From Chelydra serpentina (lineage: Eukaryota > Chordata > Testudines > Chelydridae), in the NCBI GenBank assembly GCA_037349315.1, contig JBAIAC010000059.1, forward strand, positions 10,070,001 through 10,134,000: a stretch of DNA of 64,000 bases, in the 5' to 3' direction. The notes below the pieces were generated by a model. That model had not been told where the DNA came from. It saw nothing but the letters and a program-made list of their open reading frames with translations, and made no database searches. Made by a program: the position numbers and the translations under genes. Each line of letters begins with the position of its first letter. Position 1 is the first letter of the stretch. This document shows positions 22,554-32,124 of the stretch, piece by piece.

Positions 22554-23270
22554 TGCTCGTGCCCTGGGCCGGAGAGACACAGGCAGACTCGTCAGAACAG
22601 CCCCGCCCAGAGCCGGGGGGGGGGGGGGCAGCTCCCCGGGCGGTCTGTGCTGTAAGCTCAGCTGGGCAGGGCATGGGCCTTAGCCCCGCAGCCCACAACC
22701 CCAGCGGCAGGGCTGGGAAGCTCCCCGGGGCTAGTGCCGAGGGACCCCTCCAGAGGGGCCGCTGCAGACACTGCCGCAGTGGGGGCGGGCAGGGCCTCGT
22801 GCCGCCCAGCGGCGGCACTCACCGTGTCTCCGAGCAGCAGGGCGGCCGGCTGCACAGCTACAGGCGGGCAGGGAGCAGCGGCTCCCTCCCCGCGCTTATC
22901 AAGGCTAAGCTGCGGGCTCCGCGGGGCGGGGGCTGGTACCGACTGCAGGCTGCCCGTGCCCCTGCCCCTGCCCCTGCCCCACGCGGGCCCTGCCTGCGCG
23001 TGGAACACCGACAGTGCATCACAATGCGCGTGCGCTGAACGGCCCCCGCCCCCGCCCCCGCCCCCGCCCCCGCCTGCCCGGGGCGGCTTCTCCCTCTCCC
23101 GGTCGCGGGCGGAGCTCAGCCCGGGGCCCGTTCCCAGGGGCAGCTCTTCCGGCCCCGGAGCAGGGACCCTACCTAGGGGAAAGCGATCCCCGGGCCCCGC
23201 AGCGGGGCTTTCCCGACCCCGTGCGGCTCCCAGGGGCGATGCACCCTCCACTGCAGCTGGAGGTAGCTGC
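22370..23270. promoter_or_regulatory. CpG island, AKIP1 promoter region
   Basis: An approximately 900-bp GC-rich island in otherwise AT-rich DNA, covering AKIP1 exon 1 and its upstream region. It includes an NRF-1-like palindrome TGCGCGTGCGCT at 23025-23036, (CCCCTG)n near 22960-22980 and a (CCCCCG)n run near 23042-23072, which can bind Sp/KLF factors and form G-quadruplexes on the minus strand. No TATA box is seen. It could be bidirectional. Confidence 0.65.
22458..22553 (-). CDS. AKIP1: AKIP1 exon 1
   Basis: The ATG is at 22553-22551 (GAGCAATGG); the donor is AAA/GTGAGC. It encodes 32 residues ending LAQEVLERAKRRK, which matches the human LALEVLERAKRR block. The frame upstream stays open, but only a GTG (22580) lies there. 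Confidence 0.88.
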
Positions 23271-23462
23271 TCGTCGTTAGGGTCAGGCGTGCAAGAGTGG
23301 CTGGACTTCAGTGTCTTAGCCCAGAAACCCCTCTAGACATATTACCGATATGCCTGTCCCCAAGGCAACCCCGAGCAGATTATAACCCCTGCTAGGTAAA
23401 GTGCCTTGACATTGCCTTAATCCTCTTTGTCAAGTGCAGGTCTCCTCCTGTGGGCTCTAAAT

Positions 23463-23843
23463 CAGTGGTTCTCAACCAGGGGTACCAAGAGGTCTTCCAG
23501 GGGGTACATCAACTCATCTAGAGATTTGCCTAGTTTTACACCAAGCTACATAAAAAGCACTAGCGAAGTCAGTACAAACTAAAATTTCATACAATTACTT
23601 GTTTATGCGTCTCTATATGATATACAGTGAAATGTAAGTACAATATTTACATTTCAGTTGATTTATTATATAAGTATAGGGTAAAAATGAGAATGTAAGC
23701 CATTTTCCAGTACTCGTGTGCTGTGACACTGTTGTATTTCTATGTCTAATTTTGTAAGCAAGTATTTTTTAAGTGAGATGAAATTTAGGGTACGCAAGAC
23801 TCCTGAAAGGGGTACAGTAGTCTGGAAAGGTTGAGAGCCACTG
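23463..23843. mobile_element. Non-autonomous hAT element (CAGTGGTTCTCAACC ends)
   Basis: Inverted ends CAGTGGTTCTCAACC and GGTTGAGAGCCACTG, flanked by CTCTAAAT / CTCTAAGT (7 of 8). The AT-rich interior has no ORF. Typical of the Charlie-like hAT group. Confidence 0.8.
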
Positions 23844-24375
23844 CTCTAAGTGACTCCAGATGAAATGTGACCTGTTTACAAATAAAATGATTGTTTTAGT
23901 TTAATTGTCAGACCTGCAAATGCAGCCTGGGCTCCCAGAGCTAAGCAGGGCTCTTTCCATCTCCTACATCATCCCCAGTTTTGTAGACCAGACTGTATTT
24001 GTTGAGATACACAAGCTGGAACAGAATCCACAGCTCAATCAGTCATAGCGGTGTTGAGTCTGCAAGGTGAACAGTAGTAAGAAAAGCAGTAAAAAAGTTA
24101 GTTTTGTCACTAAAATCAGCAGGTGGGACAATACGCACAAGGCTAGATCTGTTGAATAATAAGAGGTCAGTTTTATGTAGTCATTTTTGAGAGTACCGTA
24201 CAACTGCTCTTTAGTCATTTAGCAGGGCTGGATTTAGGGACAAGTGACCCAGGCATCTTGGGTGCTGGGCTTGAGGGGTGCCGTTTTTGTTGTTAACGAC
24301 AAAAGGGAAAATAGAATGTTTGAAGTAAAATGTTTCAGGTATTCTGTATGTGGATTCATTTTTTACTAACCTCCT

Positions 24376-24423
24376 AGAATGTTCTGCACCTTTGTAGAAT
24401 CTCATGGAATCTTCCAGACTTCC
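24376..24423. promoter_or_regulatory. Heat-shock-element-like motifs
   Basis: AGAATGTTCT (24376-24385) and GGAATCTTCCAGACTTCC (24406-24423) fit the nGAAn/nTTCn unit pattern, lying 60-105 bp upstream of the TATA box. HSF binding is inferred only. Confidence 0.4.
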
Positions 24424-24479
24424 TGAGGATTACATTTTCCTCAGACCTCCTTAAATGTTGTCAGCCATGCCCTCACGGG

Positions 24480-24487
24480 TATATAAG
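24480..24487 (+). promoter_or_regulatory. TATA box of the transposon promoter
   Basis: TATATAAG in a GC-richer context (CACGGG before, GGCGGG after). Transcription start would be expected near 24510. Confidence 0.45.
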
Positions 24488-24625
24488 GGCGGGACGTCGC
24501 CAGCCAGTCAGTGAGATATGAGAATGAACTGAAGTGAAGTGAGAGCCCAGCTGCAATATTGTGAACATTGTTTTATTCTGTAATTGTGAAAGTGTACTTG
24601 TGTTTTAAGACTTGAAGACTGTAAG

Positions 24626-25354
24626 CAGGGCCGGCTCTAGGCACCAGCAAAACAAGCAGGTGCTTGGGGCGGCACATTTCTAGGGGCGGCATTCTGGCAG
24701 CAGCCATTCTGCTCCTAGAAATGTGCCCCCCCCGCCCCAGCTCACCTCCGCCTGCTCCCCTGAGTGTGCCACCACTGCTCCGCTTCTCCCTCCCTCCCAG
24801 GCTTGCCACACGTGAAACAGCTGTTTCACGCAGCAAGCCTGGGAGGGAGGAAGGGAGGGGAAGCCAAGGCGGTGGCGCGCTTGGGGGAGATGGCAGTGGT
24901 GGAGCGGAGGTGAGCGGAGCGGGGAGCGGTTCCTCTACCCCCCCATTACTTCCTGCAGCCCCCCACCCTTGCTCACCTCCGCTCCGCCTGCTCCCCTGAA
25001 CGCGCCGCTGCTCCATTGCCTGAGAGGGAGGAGGGAGAAGCGGAGCAGCGGCGTGTTCAGGGGAGCAGGTGGAGCGGAGGTGAGCTAGGGCGGGGGGTAA
25101 TGGGGGACCGCAGGAAGCAATGGGGGGGAATGTGGCACGCCCGGGGGAGGAGGAGGCAGGGCCGGGATTTGGGGAAGAGGTTGGTGTTAGGCCAAAAAAA
25201 AATACATAGAGCACAAAGTAGCCGGACCATAGTGTCTGGGTTAGAGTCCCTGACATTGGGAAGGGGCGGAGTTGGGGTGGGAGGGGCACAAAAAAATGGG
25301 GAGCAGCCAAAATTTTTATTGCTTGGGGCGGCAAAAATCCTAGAGCTGGCCCTG
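24626..25354. mobile_element. Non-autonomous hAT element (CAGGGCCGGCTCTAG ends)
   Basis: Ends CAGGGCCGGCTCTAG / CTAGAGCTGGCCCTG (14 of 15) with ACTGTAAG / AGTGTAAG target duplications (7 of 8). The GC-rich interior contains a 56-bp palindrome (24792-24847) and a second inverted pair CTCCCCTGAACGCGCCGCTG / CAGCGGCGTGTTCAGGGGAG near 24991-25066. Open frames here are composition artefacts. Confidence 0.8.
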
Positions 25355-25517
25355 AGTGTAAGTAGCAACTAAGTAAGGACATATTTACGGAGATGCCAGA
25401 GATGTATATCCAACCCCTATCTACACAACAATATAAAAATACTGTTACTTCTTTTGCCATGCTTAACACCGAACATAGACTTTTGCTCTCCCTAATACTG
25501 TCTGTTTTCCCCCGTAG

Positions 25518-25553
25518 AAAATAAAAGATGTCCCAAAGAAGCCTTGGAGGTCA
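25518..25553 (+). other. Candidate 36-nt first coding exon
   Basis: Acceptor CTGTTTTCCCCCGTAG, donor GTCA/GTAAGTG, containing ATGTCCCAAAGAAGC. Both splice sites are strong. It probably belongs to the truncated transposon; a host exon is the alternative. Confidence 0.35.
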
Positions 25554-25954
25554 GTAAGTGAAAAGCTTATTTGCAATCTAGTTTGCAACAAGGGGCAAAT
25601 TTGATGGGAAAATATCTGAAACAGAAAAATGTAGGGTTAACATTCTAAGGCAGTCACCTACTATAACACTATATAATAGTGGTCCAGCCAGTGTTGGTGC
25701 ACAGTTCAATTTCTTGATGTTAGTACATTCCAGTTATTCTTAAAATTAAAAAGTTTCTATAAGCTTAGAGGAAATGAATTTTTTTATTTGCTTATATATG
25801 GTATGAATATAGATTTACAGATCCCAGTATGCAGATTTATCATCTTATATGACAGAGATAAACCATGCATGTGCAAATTGTGCATTGAAGTCATGAAGTG
25901 GGCTACAAATGCAATAAAAAATAAGGTATTTCAAAGTTTAACGAAAGTTTAACT

Positions 25955-26380
25955 AACTCAGAGCCCTCCCTGTCTAGTTCACCATCTCTGGCTGTTGTCG
26001 GATTTTTGCTGCAAGCAGTCGCAGATGGGCCACATGCCATTTTAGGCAATTTCATCATACCATCCCTTATAAACTTATCAAGCTCAGTGTTGAAACAAGT
26101 TAGGTTTTTTGCCCCCCCCCCCCCCTCCTCCTCTCGAAAGGCTATTCCAGAACTTCACTCCTCTGGTGAGTGGAAACCTTGGTCTAATTTCAAGCCTAAA
26201 CTTGTTGATGGCCAGTTTAAATCCATTTGTTCTTGTCTCAGCATTAGCACTTAACTTAAATAACTCCTCTCCCTCCCTGGTATTTATCCCTCTGATGTAT
26301 TTATAGAGAGCAATCATATCCCCCCTCAGCCTTTGTTTGGTTAGGCTAAACAAGCCAAGCTCCTTGAGTTCTCTACATGT
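25955..26380 (-). mobile_element. CR1 LINE, 3' fragment
   Basis: Read on the minus strand it gives the CR1 ORF2 end (TKQRLRGDMIALYKYIRG, then LTRGVKFWNSLS) and adjoining 3' sequence (CACCAGAGGAGTGAAGTTCTGGAA). A run of about 17 C (26111-26127) lies in it. It is 5'-truncated, and the usual terminal octamers are missing. Confidence 0.75.
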
Positions 26381-27810
26381 AAAAGGACTTGTATCTCATT
26401 TAAGCAATATTATACACAGCGATTTAAAGCAGTACTATTCCTTGGATATATTACAATGATATTATATTTCATGACATTATATGCCAGAAAAAATCCTGAA
26501 ATTATTTGTAAAGCAATGTGACTCTTCATAGCTACAGCTACACTTCTCACAAAATCACTTTCTGTGCAACCATTGCTCTTTGGTGGTATGTTTAAAATGA
26601 CATAAAGAAAAATGACCACACTTTATGCTTCCAGTGCTTGCTACATAATGCCAGTGCTATGAAGTTGCACATCTACTTAAAGAGCACAGGGTCCTTGTCC
26701 AGTTTTGGAGCATTGGTGCCATTGTGTTCTCCTGACAATTTCTAGGTGGTGGCTCAGCAAAAACATGTAACTACTGTATAATGTAATTTGTCATTGCATT
26801 AAGTTGCCTTTTAAAATTAACAAGGCAGTAACACTTTCAAGGACATTTAACTAGTTACTTTTGTTGTGGTGTATCAGAGTTTAGGAGAGTACAATATTAC
26901 TACTATTTAATACCAAAAAAGATATTAAATAATTCTCAGGGCTGCATTGAAACCAGCAAAAGCACAGGAAAACTAAAGGCTCATCTCATTCTGGGTATGC
27001 TGAGTTTTGGTTTGATGCTGAGATATATACCCCTCAAACTTGTGGTTTATATGGCATTGCTGGCAGACCCTTACCTAGAAAATTGAACCTTGTCCACACT
27101 ACAGGATTGTGGCATTGAAGGCACTGTTGCAAGTTACTGGAAGGCTGGTAAAATATCTTAGGCCTGATTGTCCATTCTACTCAGGCCTCTTTACATGGTT
27201 TTGATAGCAAAAAGATTGTAAAATAGGCAGATCTGTCCATCAGGGAACATCCCCAGTGTAGTGGGACTCACAATGTCTCTACACCATCTGGAATCAGGGC
27301 TACACCACTCCCTTAGAGGGGACTGCACAGGGGCATGGTCAGAGTGTTGCTGCACTCTGGCTATTCTCAGCTGTCAGCCCCTTGGAAGCTGTTGCAGCTG
27401 AGTGTATGTTAGAGCAGTTCTGAGAGTTTCTAACCTATGCTGGGGAGTGAGGGCATAGAGGGAGGAGCGAAGTGGGCATACAAACCTTCTTTACATTCAG
27501 TTGCTGTGCTGAGTGCAGCTTGGCTGGAGCCAACAATCAGGCATGTTGGCCCTGATTTTCAATTCCTCCAGCCCTCTGTTTTAGGCTTTGCCTGTGCTAG
27601 TTGTAATCTATCCAGCAAAGGAAGAAAAGGACCCCCTCTTAACTTACATTTTATCAGCATCTCTCAATTGCTTCATTAGAACAGCAGCCAGCTGCTTGCC
27701 AGAGACTCACTCTGTAATAAACAAGCCCTTCCCAGCTGGCCTGAAGGGATAACTTTAAGCACACACTTAAGTCTCCCTCTTCAGCAATGCACTTAACGAT
27801 GTGCTTAGGC

Positions 27811-28576
27811 CAGGGGTGGGCAAACGTTTTGGCCCAAGGGCCACATCTGGGTATGGAAATTGTATGGCGGGCCATGAATGCTCACAGAATTGGGGGTTGG
27901 GGTGCAGGAGGGGGTGAGGGCTCCAGCTGGGGGGTGCAGGCTCTGTGGTGGGTCCAGAAATGAGGGGTTCAGGGTGCGGGAAGGGGCTCCGGTCTGGGGC
28001 AGGTGGTTGGGGTGCGGGGGGAGGTGAGGACTCTGGCTGGGGCTGCAGGCTCTGGGGTGGGGCTGGGGATGAGGGTTTGGGGTGCAGGAGGGTGCTCCGG
28101 GCTGGGATCAAGGGGTTCGGAGGGCAGGAGGGGGACATGGGCTGGGGCAGGGTGTTGGGGTATTGGAGGGGGTTAGGAGTACAGACTCCAGGTGGTGCTT
28201 ACCTCAAGCAGCTCCCAGAAGCAGTGGCATGTCCCCCCTCTGGCTCCTATGCAGAGGTGCAGCCAGGCAGCTCTGCATGCTGCCCCATCCGCAGATGCCG
28301 CCTCTGCAGCTCCCATTGGCCGTGGTTCCGGACCAATGGGAGCTGCAGGGATAGCACTTGGGACGGGGTCAGTGTGCCGAGTCCCTTGGCTGCCCCTACA
28401 TGTAGGAGCTGGATGGGGGTCGTGCTGCTGCTTCCGGGAGCTGCGTGGAGCCATGGTATGCAAGGAGCGGGGCAAGCCCCCGTCCCTGCTCCCCGACTGG
28501 AGTGCCTGAGCGGGGCCAGATTAAAATGTCTGAAGGGCCGGATGCGGCCCCCAGGCCGTTAGTTTGCCCACCCCTG
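27811..28576. mobile_element. Non-autonomous hAT element (CAGGGGTGGGCAAAC ends)
   Basis: Inverted ends CAGGGGTGGGCAAAC / GTTTGCCCACCCCTG with GCTTAGGC / GCTTTGGC duplications (7 of 8). The interior is G-rich on the + strand with irregular GGGGTGCAGGAGG repeats; the open frames there are composition artefacts. Confidence 0.8.
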
Positions 28577-29267
28577 GCTTTGGCGCTCTGCTGAATGGGG
28601 CCTACACCAGCAACTGGGATGAAAAACAAGTTGGTTCAGGTGTTTTCAGTGTATCTGTTTCATTTGTTTTACATGATGGTGAGAACAGTCAAGAAAGATC
28701 TTTCCCATCCCCCTCACCCCTCAGTTCCCAGAAGCTGGGCTTCTCTCTTTGGGCAGGATTTTCAATGTTCATTTTGGACAGCTACTGAGACTAGAGGCTC
28801 TGTCACCAGCACCTTGTTTCTTTTTCAAATGACAATGTAATCGCTTTGCAAAATTAAATTTTTTTTAGCACTTTAGAGGAAATCTAAAAGGTGGGTGACA
28901 TGGGTGGTTGCCCCGGGTTTCAACAGCTAAGGATGTATCTATATAATAAAATTCCAGGATTGTCACTCTGTCTGTGCATCGTTCTGAAGCCTAGAATGTC
29001 CGTTGAGTCTGTGTGAAGCTAAGAAAAGAGCTACAAGCAAGGCTGAAAGCTCTTTCTGTTTACAATATGACCCAGGTTCAATCATCACTGGGATTCGTGG
29101 TCTGTTCCCATCCAATTTTAAATTTTCAGCCATTTTTTGGCTTTTTTAGACTTTATTAATTATCCCCATATGACAGCATGGGCTTTCCCCTAGGAAGTGA
29201 ATATTTATCTCCAATTGCATGGGCAACTTATTTTGGGACACCCAGCTCACTGTCTGATTACATATAA

Positions 29268-29486
29268 CAGGGGTTCTCAAACTGGGGTCAGGACCCCTCA
29301 GTGGGTCTCAAGGTTATTATATGGGGGGGTCGCAAGCTGTTAGCCTCCACCCCAAACCCTGCTTTGCCTCCAGCATTTATAATGGTGTTAAATATATTTA
29401 AAAGTGTTTTTCATTTATAAGGGGGATCGCACTCAGAGGCTTGGTATGTGAAAGGGGTCACTAGTACAAAAGTTTGAGAACCACTG
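29268..29486. mobile_element. Short hAT element (CAGGGGTTCTCAAACT ends)
   Basis: Ends CAGGGGTTCTCAAACT / AGTTTGAGAACCACTG, duplications ACATATAA / ACATATAG (7 of 8), no ORF. Confidence 0.8.
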
Positions 29487-29684
29487 ACATATAGGCTGTC
29501 TCTGGTTCAGAACAAACTTAGTACATATAAGGCTTTATTCTTGCTTGACATAAAAACAGCAGAGACACAAGGTGGGTGAGATAATATCTTCTATTGGACC
29601 AACTTCTGTTGATAAGAGAGAGACACACTACACTGCATATAAAAATAACAATAACTTTAATCTATACATGATTAATATGTTGCA

Positions 29685-29885
29685 CTTATTTATTGCCTTT
29701 TATCCGAGGCTTCTCAAAGTGCTTTACAAATATTAAAGTCTTGCAAAGCCCTTATATCTCTTCTGTTGATGAGTAAACTGAGGCACATATAAGTTATGTG
29801 ATGTAACCAAGGTGACACACTGAGTCAGTATTAGAGTAGGGAACTGCTGATTCTCATTCTGCTGGTCACTGTGTTACACCCATTT
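29685..29885 (-). repeat. MIR-type SINE
   Basis: On the + strand, CTCAAAGTGCTTTACAAAT...GATGAGTAAACTGAGGCACA...AACCAAGGTGACACACTGAGTCAG is the reverse of the CORE-SINE. Confidence 0.55.
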
Positions 29886-32010
29886 TCATCTTCAGGATGC
29901 TGCATTTTGAAATAGCCACTATTGCTTGGGCATAATATGTGAAGATATGGAATGGAACTAACAAAAGCTTTTTCTATGTCCTTTCCTTAGTTAGAAAAGA
30001 TAGATTTATTCATTTTTGTTCCTGTCATGATTTTTCATGATATTTTTAACAGCAACTTTTTAAACAAAAGTTAGTTCAGTTATTATCTGTATGTTGTAAC
30101 TTAAACTCCCACCATTTTTAATGTACAGTGACACAATACACTTTTTGCAGCTGAGTAAATACATCTGCTACAAGAAGGCTGACAGCTGAAGTGCTTTGAA
30201 ACATATTTTAGCATTAGAAACCAGATGAGTGTTGCACTTATTTCCTTTATATTCTTTTTCTGAAATGTAAGTGGGTTTGTGACATGCCAGACAGCTATAT
30301 CATATTTCCTCGTCATGTGGGACTATACTGTCTTGAGATATCAAGATTCATCACCAGTAATGTATTTGTATGTGTGCTGTGGAAGCTAAGAAAATCTCTG
30401 TCCCCTCTGTCTTGATTCAGGAAAGCATCCCTACCTAGGAAAGCAGGTAAGCATGTGCGTAATTCTAACTATATGATTAGGTCCCATTGAAGTTAATGGT
30501 ATTTAAGCACATACATAAAATTAAGCAAATGCCATAGGGCCAGAATTCTAAAGGTATTTAGGTGCCCAATTCCCCTTGAGTTAGGTGTCTGAATACCTTT
30601 ACAAATCTGGCCCTTGTGTTTTCCTGATTTGGTGCCTTTCTGATCTTTTCCCTTTCACTTAACACATTATGATGTGATTTATCTCTGTATAAATATTTAC
30701 CTCTGCAAGACTTCTGTGTTTTTCTCACTCCCCTATTAATTTAACAAATAAACCAGTTGGCTATTGCAGCTAATTGCTGGCAATGTGGGTCTTTTATAGG
30801 ATGATCCATATTTATATTACATTAAACATTGTGGGCCAGGTTCTCAGTGGTAAATTTCAATGCAGCTATCCACTGGTGTGGCTGCATTGAAATCAATGCT
30901 AAGGATTTGGCTCATAAGGTCCTGGTGTGCTCTCTGGGTAGTCAATAGACATCTAGAAAAGTGGCACCAGGTTTTCTTTGCCAAGTACACAATTCCAATA
31001 CAGTATCTTCATGTTCCCTTAAGTTTTGGTGTGTCTCTGATCCCACACCTGGATCAGTACGGGCTTCATTTGGGTGCAGGATCAAGGTCTCACATTATTT
31101 TGTCTCTTAGTGGTTATAGGACTTATGACCCATAGTTGGACAGTTTTGTTCCCATCCTCTAGGGAGGAGTTCATTACAGTATTGTTTTGAGTAAGGCTAG
31201 CCCTAGCAGACTGGAGTTGCGCAACAGATACCATTAATGAAGTTCAGATGCATGCCATTTCCTCCCCCCTCTCTTCCCCATCCTTTGGAGATTCATACCG
31301 TGACTTTAATACTTTTTCATTATGAGTTTGGAGAACTTTTTAGATTTTTGTAACAGTTGGTTCTCTCACCCCAAGCTCTCACGGTTTCCATGCATACTAT
31401 CAGATCCACTTCTCCTATGATTAAAACCATATGGTCTACATGAGGGTCTGTGTCTGTGTATGAAAATGACAGAAAGTTGCAGTTTGTCTTGCTCCTGACA
31501 ACACTGAAGGGTGGCTTCTGTGAGAGAAGAGGTTTTTATTCTTTAATACAAATAATAAATAATACAAATAAAATACAAGAGTCCACTTTAAAAAATAAAT
31601 CAGGGCAATAGTTCCCCTGTCTCGCTCGTTTCAATCTGACCCCAAAGGGCTGTGTTGCCCTTTGCTGCTGCCTGGGGGGATTGGTCCCCTCTCTGCCTGG
31701 CCAGGATCCACATGCTCCCTGGGGCTGTCACCCTGCAGACAGCCCAGAGCTTCGCACATCTCCCTGGGACTAGAAATCAGTTTGGGGGTGGCGTGCTGGG
31801 GAGGGCAATGACTTCGCCTTTGTGGAGCCAGCCCTTTTTTTGTGGCGTTGGCTGCAGCAGAAGCCAACGAAGGCTGTGATTAGGGAGCAGGTTCCTTTGT
31901 TGGCTGCTGGGTTACTGGTTCCCATTAATCTCCCGCACTGGCCGCTGCCGTCTCCACTTCCTGTCTTTGCATATTTCTCTCTCTCTCTCTCCCCCTCCCC
32001 CCCTTCCCAG

Positions 32011-32124
32011 CTTTTCCAAAAAGCCGCCTCTGGCCGGACTAGGAGATCAGAACTGGAGGCGTCCAGCGAGCTGCAACAGCTGGAATCTGCATCTGCATTC
32101 TTTCGGCTCCGGGCAGCAGCCTAG
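32011..32124 (+). other. Candidate non-coding 5' exon, possibly DENND2B/ST5
   Basis: A long pyrimidine tract (CTCTCTCTCTCTCCCCCTCC) ending TTCCCAG at 32010 and a strong donor CCTAG/GTAAGAG at 32125 bracket 114 GC-rich bases without an ATG-led frame. Human synteny (AKIP1, then ST5/DENND2B divergent from it) predicts the 5' end of that gene on this strand. The pyrimidine tract could instead be promoter sequence, so a first exon starting nearby is equally possible. No DENND2B coding exon was found to the right. Confidence 0.35.

Larger units (their letters stand above)
24222..25600 (+). mobile_element. 5' portion of a hAT-type transposon with promoter
   Basis: Begins with a hAT-like terminus, CAGGGCTGGATTTAGG. 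Downstream follow heat-shock-type elements (24376-24423), a TATA box (24480), an apparent untranslated exon ending near 24620, an intron, and a 36-nt exon (25518-25553) containing ATG in AAAAGATGT. No right terminus or transposase body was found, so the copy is truncated or its borders are wrong. A second element (24626-25354) interrupts it. Confidence 0.4.

Noticed and set aside
22324..23336. Overlapping ORFs of 100-200 codons in the CpG island on both strands
   Set aside because: GC-rich sequence has few stop codons; only the 96-nt AKIP1 exon is supported.
24573..25469. 298-codon minus-strand ORF
   Set aside because: Runs across a hAT-type element with Pro/Ser/Arg composition; a GC artefact.
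27767..28562. Gly/Trp-rich 205-codon and Pro-rich 123-codon ORFs
   Set aside because: Composition artefacts of the G-rich interior of a hAT element.
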